Assembly (NCBI RefSeq): GCF_022815605.1
Contig: NZ_JALGRP010000004.1
Location: forward strand, 298,451-362,450
Direction: 5' to 3'
Source of the DNA: Microbacterium sp. VKM Ac-2923
Lineage (GTDB): Bacteria; Actinomycetota; Actinomycetes; Actinomycetales; Microbacteriaceae
DNA length: 64,000 bases
Part shown: one piece after another, positions 34,397 to 42,746 of the stretch
How the letters are laid out: each line of letters opens with the position of its first letter
How positions within the stretch are numbered: the first letter of the stretch is position 1
Notes under the pieces: generated by a model
Seen by the model: the letters and a program-made list of their open reading frames with translations, nothing else
The model's database searches: none
Told to the model about the DNA's origin: nothing
Program-made: the position numbers and the translations under genes

Positions 34397-35788
34397 TCAG
34401 CTCCTTTCGTTGGTGAGGAGAGAAGAAGAGAGGAACGACTCCGCGACGGTCGCGAACGAGTTGGGCGACACCGCGAACGCGGCGAACAGCGCCGCCCCGT
34501 ACGCGGTGCCCTCGTCGTGGGTCGACACGGTGACCTCGGGTAGGAGTGCAGAGCGCGAGCGGACGACCGACGCCATGCTCGACCACCCCCCGGTCAGCAC
34601 CGTCGAGGTGGGAGGGGCGACCTCTCGGTCCATCACGGCCATGCATTCGGCGAGCATGTCGTTGCCGTGCCGCAGGCTCGCCGCGAACAGCTCCGCCGGG
34701 CTCAACCCGTCGCTCTGCGCCACGATCTTCAGCACGCCGTCGTCGTTGCGCGCGCCCGACACCTCGAGGCCGCCGTCGGCGAGGGTGCCGTCGACGGGCA
34801 ACGCCATGGCCGCCTCGTCGATGCGCGCCCGGCCCGTGGCATCCGCGACCCCGAGCAGCTGCAGCACGCGCCGCATGAGCAGCCCCGACTTCGTGCCCGC
34901 CAGCAGCACGTACTTACCGGGGATGACATGGCGCACGCAGTTGATGCCCGCGCGCGCGAGCCTCTCCCGCGCGGCGAATGGCAGGGTGTCGTCGAGCACG
35001 CGCACGAGCGCCTCGGCGGTGCCCATCGAGTCGTACAGCTGGCCCGTGCGGGTGGCCCCGGCGGCGACGGCCGAGACGAGATGGTCGTGTCCGGCGATGG
35101 TGAGTGCGGCTCCGTGAAAGCCCGCGGGCAGGCCGGGATCGTCCAGCGTCCCGACGGCCTCCCCGGCGCTGACGCGCGCACCGAGGATCGACTCGTCGAC
35201 GCCGAGGACGTCGAGGGCCGCGGCCCACGGGGTGCTGTCGTCCTGGTCGATGAGCCCGGTCCGCGAGACGAGCGAGTACTCCGCCACCCGCGGCCCGCCG
35301 AGGGCGTGCATGACGAACTCGGGGACGTTGAGGAAGGTCGTCCCCTCGAGCGCGATGCCGCTCTCGCGCAGGTACAGCAGCTTCGCGATGGATGCCAACG
35401 GCCCCACCGGCAACCCCGTGCGGCCGAGAAACTCGGCGCGGAACGCCGCCGGCGTCGCCAGGATCTGCTCGGCGCCGCGCGGGTCGAACCACGCCATGAG
35501 CGGCGCCAGCGCCGTGCCCTCGGCATCCAGGAGCACCCCGGCCTCGGCCATGCCCGAGACGGCGAGGGCGATCACGCGATAACCGTCGTCCAGCCGCGCG
35601 TCCGCCTCGGCGGCGAGTTCGCGCACCACGGCGATCGCGCGCTCGGCGGGCATCTCGGCCCGCCCGTGGTCGAGGTTCGTCCACGGGGAGGGTCGACTGA
35701 CGACGAGCACCTGGTGCCCGTCGGGGGTGGCGACCAGCAGCTTGGTGCTGGTGCTTCCCATGTCGATGCCGACGACGTACTCGCTCAT
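34397..35788 (-). CDS. FGGY-family carbohydrate kinase, no. 2
   Basis: 463 residues. The N-terminal phosphate motif VGIDMGSTSTKLLV is at once after the start, then MAWFDPRGAEQ, AGHDHLV, a GTAEALVR segment and a C-terminal TGGWSSMA. Paralogue of the kinase at 14160-15611; the two share the same order of motifs throughout, but this one lacks the 40-residue N-terminal extension. The ATG at 35786-35788 overlaps the stop of the ManA-like gene. It would phosphorylate the sugar delivered by the transporter encoded next. Confidence 0.9.
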   Translation of the reverse strand: MSEYVVGIDMGSTSTKLLVATPDGHQVLVVSRPSPWTNLDHGRAEMPAERAIAVVRELAAEADARLDDGYRVIALAVSGMAEAGVLLDAEGTALAPLMAWFDPRGAEQILATPAAFRAEFLGRTGLPVGPLASIAKLLYLRESGIALEGTTFLNVPEFVMHALGGPRVAEYSLVSRTGLIDQDDSTPWAAALDVLGVDESILGARVSAGEAVGTLDDPGLPAGFHGAALTIAGHDHLVSAVAAGATRTGQLYDSMGTAEALVRVLDDTLPFAARERLARAGINCVRHVIPGKYVLLAGTKSGLLMRRVLQLLGVADATGRARIDEAAMALPVDGTLADGGLEVSGARNDDGVLKIVAQSDGLSPAELFAASLRHGNDMLAECMAVMDREVAPPTSTVLTGGWSSMASVVRSRSALLPEVTVSTHDEGTAYGAALFAAFAVSPNSFATVAESFLSSSLLTNERS

Positions 35789-36825
35789 CGCACACCCCCA
35801 CCGCGGAGGGTGCCGGGCCAGCCGTCGCCGGGGGATGCCACGAGCACCTCGGCCTCGCCGGTCAGGCGCCACGCGCCGAAAGCGTGCGGCACGGCGTACA
35901 CCTGTCCGCGCTCGACGTCGATCGAGCCCGCGTCCGACACCACCGCACCGGAACCCTCGCGCACCAGCACCACCGCGAAGCCCGCCTCGCGTGCCGCGGT
36001 CTCCCCCGCGGCGTCGAACAGACGGAAGTACGGGTCGGCGACGGCCGGAAGCAGCGAGCGGAAGTCTGCCCCCGCCGGCGTCGTCCCGACCGTACTGATC
36101 AGCGCACCGAGCGCGTCGGCATCCAGCTTCTCGGTCGAGACGGCGGGCATGACGGCGTCGAAGCCCAGGTCGAGGTGCGACTCCTCGCGGGTGGAGGTGG
36201 TCACCGACCACTCCAGCAGGATCGAGAAGTCCGTGGGTTCCTGCACCTCGGCGACGAAGATGCCGCCGTCGATCGCGTGCACGGTTCCGGCGGGTACGAG
36301 AACGCCCATGCCCGGACGCACGACCACGCGGTTCATGCGCGACAGCATCCATTCGCTGTCCTGCGCGTCACGGCGGCGGTCGAGCTCGTCGCGGTCGACG
36401 TCCTGGTTCCAACCGACGTGCACCGCGCAGTCGTCCTCGGTCTCCAGCACGTACCAGGCCTCGGTCTTGCCGTAGGGGCAGTCGAGGTGCGCGCTCGCGA
36501 ACCCGCGGTCGGGGTGCACGTGCACGGGGAGGCGCTGACGCGCGTCGAGGAGCTTGACCAGGATGCCGAGATCGGCGGCATTCCGCCCGCCCCGCGCCCC
36601 CACCCACGACGCACGGTCGGCGGCGACGAGGTCGCGGAGGAATGCGCCCTGATCGGTGACGGCGAGGCCGATGTCGTCGGAGCCGAAGCGCGACACGGTC
36701 GAGCCGAGCCACTCCTCGGGCTGGCGGTCGGTCTCAGGCACGATGCCGCGGAGAGCGGCGATGCGGTCGCCGCCGAGGTAGAAGTGCTGCACGGGGTTGG
36801 GTGGCAGCAGGACGGGCGTCGTCAC
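35785..36825 (-). CDS. Class I mannose-6-phosphate isomerase-like protein
   Basis: 346 residues, cupin-type zinc isomerase of the ManA/YvyI family. Metal ligands appear as VHVHPD, then GKTEAW and AGTVHAI in the usual order. The family interconverts mannose- and fructose-6-phosphate; in a sugar operon the homologue may act on another aldose/ketose pair. The GTG at 36823-36825 overlaps the LacI stop. Second gene of the long minus-strand operon. Confidence 0.85.
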   Translation of the reverse strand: MTTPVLLPPNPVQHFYLGGDRIAALRGIVPETDRQPEEWLGSTVSRFGSDDIGLAVTDQGAFLRDLVAADRASWVGARGGRNAADLGILVKLLDARQRLPVHVHPDRGFASAHLDCPYGKTEAWYVLETEDDCAVHVGWNQDVDRDELDRRRDAQDSEWMLSRMNRVVVRPGMGVLVPAGTVHAIDGGIFVAEVQEPTDFSILLEWSVTTSTREESHLDLGFDAVMPAVSTEKLDADALGALISTVGTTPAGADFRSLLPAVADPYFRLFDAAGETAAREAGFAVVLVREGSGAVVSDAGSIDVERGQVYAVPHAFGAWRLTGEAEVLVASPGDGWPGTLRGGGVR

Positions 36826-38057
36826 GGGGCTCCGATCGGGGCGGAGGCCGGAACGGCGAGGCCGACCGGCTCGGGGTGGGAGAGGGAGAGGGCGGCGGCC
36901 ACGAGGGCCGGGACGGGCGCGTGAAGGGCCGCGGGCACGACCCCGGGGCCGGAAGACTCAGCGATGGTCCCTGAGCCTGTCGAAGGGCCCCCCGCGGGCA
37001 TCGCGCGGGCCGAGCCGGACGCCGCGAGCGCCGCGATCTCCCCCGATCCGCGCGGCACCAGGCGCGTGGGCACCGTGATGCGGGCAGGCCCCTCGTCGGG
37101 GTGGGCTGCGCGCTCGCGCAGCAGACGGAATGCGGCGGTCGCCAGCAGGCGCGGGTCGTGGTCGACGTAGGTGATGCCCGGGTCCAGCACCTCACCGAGG
37201 GTGAAGTCGCCGAACGAGATCAGCGCCGGCATCCGCAGGCCCTTCGCCCGGATGGCGCGCACGGCGCCGATGGCGGCCAGGCTGGTCGCGCATAGCAGTG
37301 CGGTGGGGGCGTCGTCACGCTCGAGCAGACGTGAGGCTTCGGTCGCCTCACCGCGACCGAACCGCTCGTGGCTGACCACGAGCGAGGGGTCGAACGGCAA
37401 CCCCGCCGCCGCGAGGGCTGAGCGGTAGCCGGCGAGCCGATCGTTGACGGTGGGGTAGGGCACGTCCTCGCCCAGAAACGCCACCCGCAGGTGTCCGTGA
37501 GCGACGAGGGCCGTGGTCGCCTCGGCGGCGGCGCCGAAGTCGTCGATGACGACAGCGTCGATGCCCGAGCGCACACGGTCGATGCACACGACGGGAAAGC
37601 GGGTGCGCAGCCCCGCCAGGGTGGATGCCGCGATGGCGACCGGGGCGACGATCAGTCCCGCCAGGCGGTGCCCGGTGAGGCGGTCGAGCTGCGCCTGCTC
37701 CCGAGCGGCGTCGTAGCCGGTGCTCGCGAAGATCACGCTCAGCCCGGCCTCGACGGCGAGTTCTTCGACGACGCTGACGAAGGCGGCGAAGAACGGGTCG
37801 CTGATCGCGTCGATCAGGATGCCGATGGTGTCGGCGTCGCGTCGCTTCAGTTCGCGGGCGCTGCGATCGGGAACGAATCCGAGTGCGTCCACGGCGCGTT
37901 GCACGCGGTCGCGGGTCCCGGGCAGGACGCCGGACTCGCGGTTGATGACGCGCGACACGGTTTTGGGGCTGACGCCCGCGGCGGTGGCGACGTCGATGAG
38001 GCGGGCGCGCGGCCGAGGCATCGCGGCCTCACCCCGTGTCTCTCGCTCGCGCGTCAT
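36822..38057 (-). CDS. LacI-family transcriptional repressor, no. 2
   Basis: 411 residues, longer than the usual 330-350. The HTH (LIDVATAAGVSPKTVSRVIN), hinge and effector domain (GILIDAISDPFFAAFVS ... LAGLIVAPV) are typical. The last 60 residues after VPTRLVPRGSG are low-complexity and run through a REP palindrome (36966-36990), giving a GGPSTGSGT tail, so the C-terminus looks extended by repeat insertion. The ATG at 38057 follows GGAGAAG; an ATG at 38021 is an alternative. It is first in the operon, and an exact GACAACGTTGTC lies over its -35 box, indicating autoregulation. Confidence 0.88.
   Translation of the reverse strand: MTRERETRGEAAMPRPRARLIDVATAAGVSPKTVSRVINRESGVLPGTRDRVQRAVDALGFVPDRSARELKRRDADTIGILIDAISDPFFAAFVSVVEELAVEAGLSVIFASTGYDAAREQAQLDRLTGHRLAGLIVAPVAIAASTLAGLRTRFPVVCIDRVRSGIDAVVIDDFGAAAEATTALVAHGHLRVAFLGEDVPYPTVNDRLAGYRSALAAAGLPFDPSLVVSHERFGRGEATEASRLLERDDAPTALLCATSLAAIGAVRAIRAKGLRMPALISFGDFTLGEVLDPGITYVDHDPRLLATAAFRLLRERAAHPDEGPARITVPTRLVPRGSGEIAALAASGSARAMPAGGPSTGSGTIAESSGPGVVPAALHAPVPALVAAALSLSHPEPVGLAVPASAPIGAP
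36966..36990. repeat. REP-like palindrome inside the LacI reading frame
   Basis: GGTCCCTGAGCCTGTCGAAG plus GGCCC is the fourth copy of the window's REP family, here within the 3' part of the lacI gene rather than between genes. The reading frame stays open through it. Confidence 0.75.
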
Positions 38058-38117
38058 CGCTTCTCCGACATCGTTGTCTTCCGAACGCGAACCCCTCGGG
38101 CGGGCTCCGCTGGAGTC

Positions 38118-38146
38118 AGCATGAGCCGCCGGGACAACGTTGTCAA
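38118..38146 (-). promoter_or_regulatory. Promoter of the long catabolic operon
   Basis: On the minus strand TTGACA (complement of 38141-38146) is followed after 17 bp by CATGCT (complement of 38118-38123). It drives the LacI gene and the genes behind it. The operator at 38133-38144 overlaps the -35. Confidence 0.65.
38133..38144. promoter_or_regulatory. LacI operator GACAACGTTGTC, copy 1
   Basis: A perfect 12-bp palindrome with a central CG, as is typical of LacI-family sites. It overlaps the -35 box of the promoter above and also the last codon of the DUF4432 gene. Confidence 0.75.
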
Positions 38147-39141
38147 GTCACAGATCCATTGCGAATGACATCGATGTCGAGGCCGAGCTCCCACGCCGCC
38201 CCCGCGGCGAGCTCGCGCAGGAGTCCCGCCGCGCGGGCGTCAGCACGCCCGAGGATCGTCGCCGCCGTCGCCGGCTCCACGCCGAGCACGACACCGCCCT
38301 CCTGCGCCACCCGCCACTGGAACATCCCCGGCAGCATCGCGGTGTCGAACGAGATCCGGATGCCGAACCCCGAGGGCGCGACCACCTCGGCGTGCACGCG
38401 ACGGTCGGTCGGCAGCCCGTGCACGAACACCTGCTCGGGGTAGTGCGCGACCGGAGCCGGGAACTCGGCCCACGACGCCAGACCGGCCTCGGCCTCCGCG
38501 TCGCGTGCGCTCACCCGCTCCGCCGGCGAGCGCAGCACGGTGCCGCGGTCCACCAGCGGCCACCCGAGGTTGACGTGGTAGAGCACCATGGGCTCGACCG
38601 GACGCGAGCCGCGGTTCACGATCTCGTCGCGCAGTTCGATCCGCCCCGCCCCGAACGGCAGGCGCACACGCCGCCGCACTTCGAGGTGCGCGCCGAGCAC
38701 GGTGGCCTCCACGATCGTCGCCTCCACGACCACGGCGTCGTCGACGACCTCCGCCCGGGTGACGGATGCCGCGAGCCCGCTGTACCGCCCGTGCTGCGGG
38801 TGCTCCCCCTCGGCGTCGACCGAGGGCGGTCCGAACGACAGGAGCCCGCAGGTCGTGACGAGGCCGCCGCCGAACGAGGACACGAAGCCTCCGGCGCCCT
38901 GCCGTGGCCACCCCGTCGGCGACACCCAGGCCAGCGGCACCCCGCGGTGACGCACCTGCCCGATGTCGAGCCCGCGGTCGGGAAGCAGCTCGACCTCGAG
39001 CTCGCCCGCGATCAGCCGCAGACGCCGGGTGCCGGCATCCGGTCCGTCGGTGCGCACCGACGCCTCCACGCTCGCCACCTGCGCGAGCGAACCCGTGCGC
39101 CTGCGCACCTCGTCGATCGTCGATCCGTACAGCTCGCCCAT
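38143..39141 (-). CDS. DUF4432 family protein (aldose epimerase-like)
   Basis: 332 residues with the beta-sandwich pattern of the aldose 1-epimerase superfamily: LLPDRGLDIGQVRHRGVPLAW in the first third, VLYHVNLGWPLVD in the middle and MFQWRVAQEGGVVLGVEPAT near the end, the usual DUF4432 landmarks. Related enzymes act on free sugars. The ATG at 39139-39141 follows GAGGAAGG; a start 33 bases upstream is possible. It has operators on both sides and diverges from the aldolase gene at 39271, so it is under the same repressor. Confidence 0.82.
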   Translation of the reverse strand: MGELYGSTIDEVRRRTGSLAQVASVEASVRTDGPDAGTRRLRLIAGELEVELLPDRGLDIGQVRHRGVPLAWVSPTGWPRQGAGGFVSSFGGGLVTTCGLLSFGPPSVDAEGEHPQHGRYSGLAASVTRAEVVDDAVVVEATIVEATVLGAHLEVRRRVRLPFGAGRIELRDEIVNRGSRPVEPMVLYHVNLGWPLVDRGTVLRSPAERVSARDAEAEAGLASWAEFPAPVAHYPEQVFVHGLPTDRRVHAEVVAPSGFGIRISFDTAMLPGMFQWRVAQEGGVVLGVEPATAATILGRADARAAGLLRELAAGAAWELGLDIDVIRNGSVT

Positions 39142-39185
39142 GAGCCCCGCCTTCCTCGCCGTTGCGCGGCTCACGCTAGCAGTGA

Positions 39186-39215
39186 TTGACAACGTTGTCT
39201 CGGGACCCGCATACT
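39186..39215 (+). promoter_or_regulatory. Promoter of the aldolase/oxidoreductase operon
   Basis: TTGACA (39186-39191), 18 bp, then CATACT (39210-39215). The aldolase ATG follows at 39271 with GGAGA before it. Confidence 0.65.
39188..39199. promoter_or_regulatory. LacI operator GACAACGTTGTC, copy 2
   Basis: Identical to the palindrome at 38133-38144 and placed in the same way over the -35 hexamer. It lies in the divergent region between the DUF4432 gene and the aldolase gene. Confidence 0.75.
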
Positions 39216-39270
39216 GACCGTCGAGCGCAGAGCAGCGCCTCGACACCGACCTCTCGGAGACCCACACCCC

Positions 39271-40110
39271 ATGTCGAAACCCCGCCTCCACCGCCTCTTC
39301 AACGCGAAATCCGGCCGCGCGCTCGACGTCGCCGTCGACCACGGCGCGTTCCACGAGCACAACTTCCTCACCGGCATCGAGGACATGGCGAAAACCGTCG
39401 CGACCCTCGTCGACGCCGGCCCCGACGCCGTTCAGCTCACCCTCGGCCAGGCACCGCTGCTCCAGTCGGTCCCCGGCAAGCACAAGCCCGGACTGGTGCT
39501 GCGCACCGACATCGCCAACGTCTACGGCGATCCGCTCGAGTCGCCCCTGCACAGCATCCACGTCCCGGATGCCATCGAGGTCGCCGTCCGCCTCGACGCA
39601 GTCGCCGTGTGCGTGAACCTGCTCGACCTGCCCGGCGAGCCGCAGGTGCGCGAGCAGTGCATCCGCTCGATCCTCGCGCTCCGCGCCGACGCCGAGCGCT
39701 ACGGGATGCCGCTGATGATCGAGCCGCTGGTCATGCAGACCAGGCCCGGCACCGGCGGCTACGGGGTCGACGGCGACACCGCCAAGATCGTCACCCTCGT
39801 CCGTCAGGCACGCGAGCTCGGCGCCGATCTCATCAAGGCCGACCCCACCGACGACATCACCGAGTACCACCGGGTCATTCAGGCGGCGGGCGACACCCCG
39901 CTCCTCGTCCGCGGCGGGGGCCGTGTCGACGACCGCACGCTCCTCGAGCGCACCCGGGCCGTGCTCGAGCAGGGCGCGCGCGGGATCGTCTACGGCCGCA
40001 ACGTCATCCAGCACCACGACCCGGCCGGCATCACCGCGGCGCTCATGGCGGTCGTCCACGACGACGCCTCGGTCGACGACGCCCTCGCCCTCATCGGCGG
40101 TGCCGCGTGA
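39271..40110 (+). CDS. Class I (DeoC/FbaB-fold) aldolase family protein
   Basis: 279 residues. Seen: DVAVDHGAFHEH near the start, EPLVMQTRPGTGGYGVDGD in the middle, a putative Schiff-base lysine in LIKADPTDD (about K189), LLVRGGGRVDD and GIVYGRNVIQH as the phosphate-binding end. This is the DhnA/archaeal-type fructose-bisphosphate aldolase family, a third aldolase type in this window. It is followed by a Gfo/Idh/MocA gene after 82 nt and shares a repressor site with the long operon, so it probably cleaves a related sugar phosphate. Confidence 0.85.
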   Translation: MSKPRLHRLFNAKSGRALDVAVDHGAFHEHNFLTGIEDMAKTVATLVDAGPDAVQLTLGQAPLLQSVPGKHKPGLVLRTDIANVYGDPLESPLHSIHVPDAIEVAVRLDAVAVCVNLLDLPGEPQVREQCIRSILALRADAERYGMPLMIEPLVMQTRPGTGGYGVDGDTAKIVTLVRQARELGADLIKADPTDDITEYHRVIQAAGDTPLLVRGGGRVDDRTLLERTRAVLEQGARGIVYGRNVIQHHDPAGITAALMAVVHDDASVDDALALIGGAA

Positions 40111-40192
40111 GCCCGCTCGGCGTCGCGGCATCCGGCTACCCCACCGCGCGAGCCCGCACCGTCGCCCCCGCGACCCGAGAAGGAGAACAGGC

Positions 40193-41347
40193 ATGACCGG
40201 CAAGAAGGTCGGAATCGGCATCATCGGCGGCGGCCTCATGGGCCGCGAGATCGCCGCAGCTCTCCGCCGCTGGCCGGCGCTCATCGACCACCCGGTCGAG
40301 CCCGAGCTCGTCGCCGTGTGCGACATCAACCCGGCCGCCCTCGAATTCTTCGAGCGCATCGACACGGTGCAGCTGACCACCACCGACCACCACGAGTTGC
40401 TCGCCGACCCCCGCGTCGACGTCGTCTACATCGCGGTGCGCCACGACCTGCACGAGCGGCTGTACGTCGACACCATCCGCGCGGGCAAGGCGCTGCTGGC
40501 CGAGAAGCCGTTCGGCATCGACCGCGCCGCAGCCGATGCGGTCGTCGCGGCCATCGACGAGACGCCCGAGTCGTTCGTGCGCGTCTCGAGCGAGATGCCG
40601 TTCTTCCCCGGCGCGCAGGCAGCCGTCGACTACGTGCGCGCAGGAGGCCTCGGCCGCATCGTCGAGGCGAAGTGCACCTTCCTCCACGCCAGCGACATCG
40701 ACGTGAACAAGCCGCTCAACTGGAAGCGACAGAAGCAGTTCTGCGGCGACGCGGGAGTGCTCAACGACCTCGGCATGCACACTTGGCACGTGCCGCTGCG
40801 CCTGGGCTGGGCGCCCGAGAAGGTCGTCGGCATCCTGCAGGACGTCGTCACCGAACGCCCCGGCCCCGATGGGACGCTCCAGCCCTGCGACACGTGGGAC
40901 AACGCCGTCATCCACTCGTGGGCGCGGCACGAGGGCGACCCCTTCCCACTGACCACCGAGACCAAGCGGATCGCCCCGGGACAGAAGAACACGTGGGAGT
41001 TCGAGGCCATCGGCATGTCGGGCGGGGTGCGCTTCAGCACGAAGAACCCCAAGCAGGTCGAGGTGTTCGCCTTCATCGACGTGCCCGGGGTCGGCCGCGA
41101 GCAGAGCTGGCAGAGCATCGACGCCGGCAGCCAGTCGGTGTGGCCGACGGTGACGGGGCCGAACTTCGAGTCCGGGTTCTCGGATGCCATCCTGCAGATG
41201 TGGGCGGCCTTCCTCGCCGAGTACGTGGGCGAGCTGGGCGAGGGCTTCGGCTGCGTCCGCCCCGAGGAGGCCGCGCTCACGCACCGCCTCTTCGCCGCCG
41301 CGATCGCCTCGCACGAGACCGGGACCTTCGTCGTCCCCGAGCTCTGA
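40193..41347 (+). CDS. Gfo/Idh/MocA family oxidoreductase
   Basis: 384 residues. N-terminal Rossmann GIIGGGLMG at about 10-17, AEKPFGID containing the conserved Lys-Pro pair, and a C-terminal substrate domain with DAGVLNDLGMHTWHV, where the family's catalytic His/Asp usually lie. These enzymes oxidise inositols, sugars or sugar acids with NAD(P). The ATG at 40193-40195 has a clear AAGGAGA 8 nt upstream; the frame is open further back but overlaps the aldolase. It is in the same operon as the aldolase. Confidence 0.88.
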   Translation: MTGKKVGIGIIGGGLMGREIAAALRRWPALIDHPVEPELVAVCDINPAALEFFERIDTVQLTTTDHHELLADPRVDVVYIAVRHDLHERLYVDTIRAGKALLAEKPFGIDRAAADAVVAAIDETPESFVRVSSEMPFFPGAQAAVDYVRAGGLGRIVEAKCTFLHASDIDVNKPLNWKRQKQFCGDAGVLNDLGMHTWHVPLRLGWAPEKVVGILQDVVTERPGPDGTLQPCDTWDNAVIHSWARHEGDPFPLTTETKRIAPGQKNTWEFEAIGMSGGVRFSTKNPKQVEVFAFIDVPGVGREQSWQSIDAGSQSVWPTVTGPNFESGFSDAILQMWAAFLAEYVGELGEGFGCVRPEEAALTHRLFAAAIASHETGTFVVPEL

Positions 41348-41404
41348 TCGATCTCGCGGGTGCGCCGACGGCGGTCGACGCACCCCACGGCTGACGCCCC
41401 TTCC

Positions 41405-41475
41405 GGGTTTGGGGCGCGATCGGCGCTTCGGGGCGCGCGACGGCCGCCCCGAACGGCCGAACGCGCCCCGAACCG
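41405..41475. repeat. Intergenic repeat family A, degenerate unit
   Basis: GGTTTGGGGCGCGATCGGCG then TTCGGGGCGCG and CCGCCCCGAACGGCCGAACG parallels the units at 4619-4826. It lies between the oxidoreductase gene and the LacI gene, within a 262-bp spacer otherwise holding only the LacI leader (AGGAGAC before the ATG). Confidence 0.5.
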
Positions 41476-41609
41476 AAAACACGACACCTTCCCGCGCGGG
41501 GCGCCGAACCTGCACCCTCCCCGCGGATGTGTCCTCGGGTTTCTCCCGTATCCCGCTCCCCTCCCTATGCTCAGACGGAGGCCGCGCCCGACGGCATCCG
41601 AGGAGACGC

Positions 41610-42605
41610 ATGCGCAAGACCGGCCGGCCCACGATGATCGACGTCGCCGCCGACGCCGGTGTGAGCCTCAAGACCGTCTCGCGCGTCATCAACGGCGAAC
41701 CCAACGTCGACCCGGGCATGGCGGAACGAGTCGTCGCCTCCGTCCAGCGCCTGGGCTACCACCGCAACGCCCTCGCCGCGAGCTTGCGCTCCGGCAGCCG
41801 CGACACGATCGGGTTCATCGCCGCCGACCTGTCGAACACCTTCTACGTGGCCGTGGCCGCGGCCGTCTCCGCGGTCGCCGCGCGCGACCGGCTGCACCTC
41901 GTCATGGCATCCAGCGAAGAGGATGCCGACACCGAGCGTTCGCTCGCGCTGGATCTCTGCCAGCGCCAGGTGGGCGGTCTCATCGTGGTCCCCACGGCCG
42001 ACGATCACTCCTACCTCGCCCGCGAGGTCGAGTTGGGCACCCCGGTCGTGTTCCTCGACCGCCCCGGAAGCGGCATCCCCGCCGATGCCATCCTGCTCGA
42101 CAACAGCGGGGGCGCGCGTGCGGCCGTCGCCGAGCTGCTCGCCGCCGGACACCGCCGAATCGCGATCCTGCTCGATCGGCGCAGCATCTACACGATGTCG
42201 CAGCGGTGGGCGGGCGTCGAAGAAGCCTTCGCCGCCGCCGGTCGCACTCCCGATCCCGCGCTGGTGATCGACGGGCTTCACACCCCGGCGATGGCCCGCG
42301 ATGCGATGGAGCGACTCCTCGACGCCGACGACGCCCCCACGGCCGTCTTCTGCGCGAACAACCGCGTCACCATCGGGGCCCTCGAGGCCATCCTGCTGCG
42401 CGGCGCCGAGGTCGCCGTGGCGGGCTTCGACGACTTCGAGCTGTCGCGACTGCTGCCGCGCCGCATCCGCATCGTCGACTACGACGTCGCCGATCTCGGC
42501 ACGCGCGCCGCCGAGATCCTGCTGGCACGGGCCGTCGTCCCGGCGACCGGCTCGCAGACCCACCTCGTCCCGACGCGGCTCGTCTCCCGAGGCGGCATCC
42601 GCTGA
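41610..42605 (+). CDS. LacI-family transcriptional repressor, no. 3
   Basis: 331 residues. The HTH is TMIDVAADAGVSLKTVSRVIN, the effector domain starts IGFIAADLSNTFYVAV, and the C-terminus ends THLVPTRLVSRGGIR. The ATG at 41610 follows AGGAG closely. It sits downstream of the aldolase/oxidoreductase operon in the same direction. I found no convincing operator palindrome in its own upstream region, so its targets may be elsewhere. Confidence 0.9.
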   Translation: MRKTGRPTMIDVAADAGVSLKTVSRVINGEPNVDPGMAERVVASVQRLGYHRNALAASLRSGSRDTIGFIAADLSNTFYVAVAAAVSAVAARDRLHLVMASSEEDADTERSLALDLCQRQVGGLIVVPTADDHSYLAREVELGTPVVFLDRPGSGIPADAILLDNSGGARAAVAELLAAGHRRIAILLDRRSIYTMSQRWAGVEEAFAAAGRTPDPALVIDGLHTPAMARDAMERLLDADDAPTAVFCANNRVTIGALEAILLRGAEVAVAGFDDFELSRLLPRRIRIVDYDVADLGTRAAEILLARAVVPATGSQTHLVPTRLVSRGGIR

Positions 42606-42746
42606 TCGCTTCGGGGCTGGTGAGAACCAGCCCACCCACGGGTGATTCCACGCCACGACGCGGGAGCTTTCCGGCGATCGCCCCGCGAGCGACCCTCGGG
42701 AGGCGTCGAGACTGAGAGGTCACCCGCCGTCTCACCGAGGTCCCGA

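Noticed and set aside
36961..37000. Terminator inside the LacI gene
   Set aside because: The hairpin belongs to the dispersed REP family, the reading frame continues through it, and the next gene overlaps the LacI stop.
39923..40192. Oxidoreductase gene starting far upstream inside the aldolase
   Set aside because: The frame is open, but AAGGAGA sits directly before the ATG at 40193 and the Rossmann fold begins right after it.
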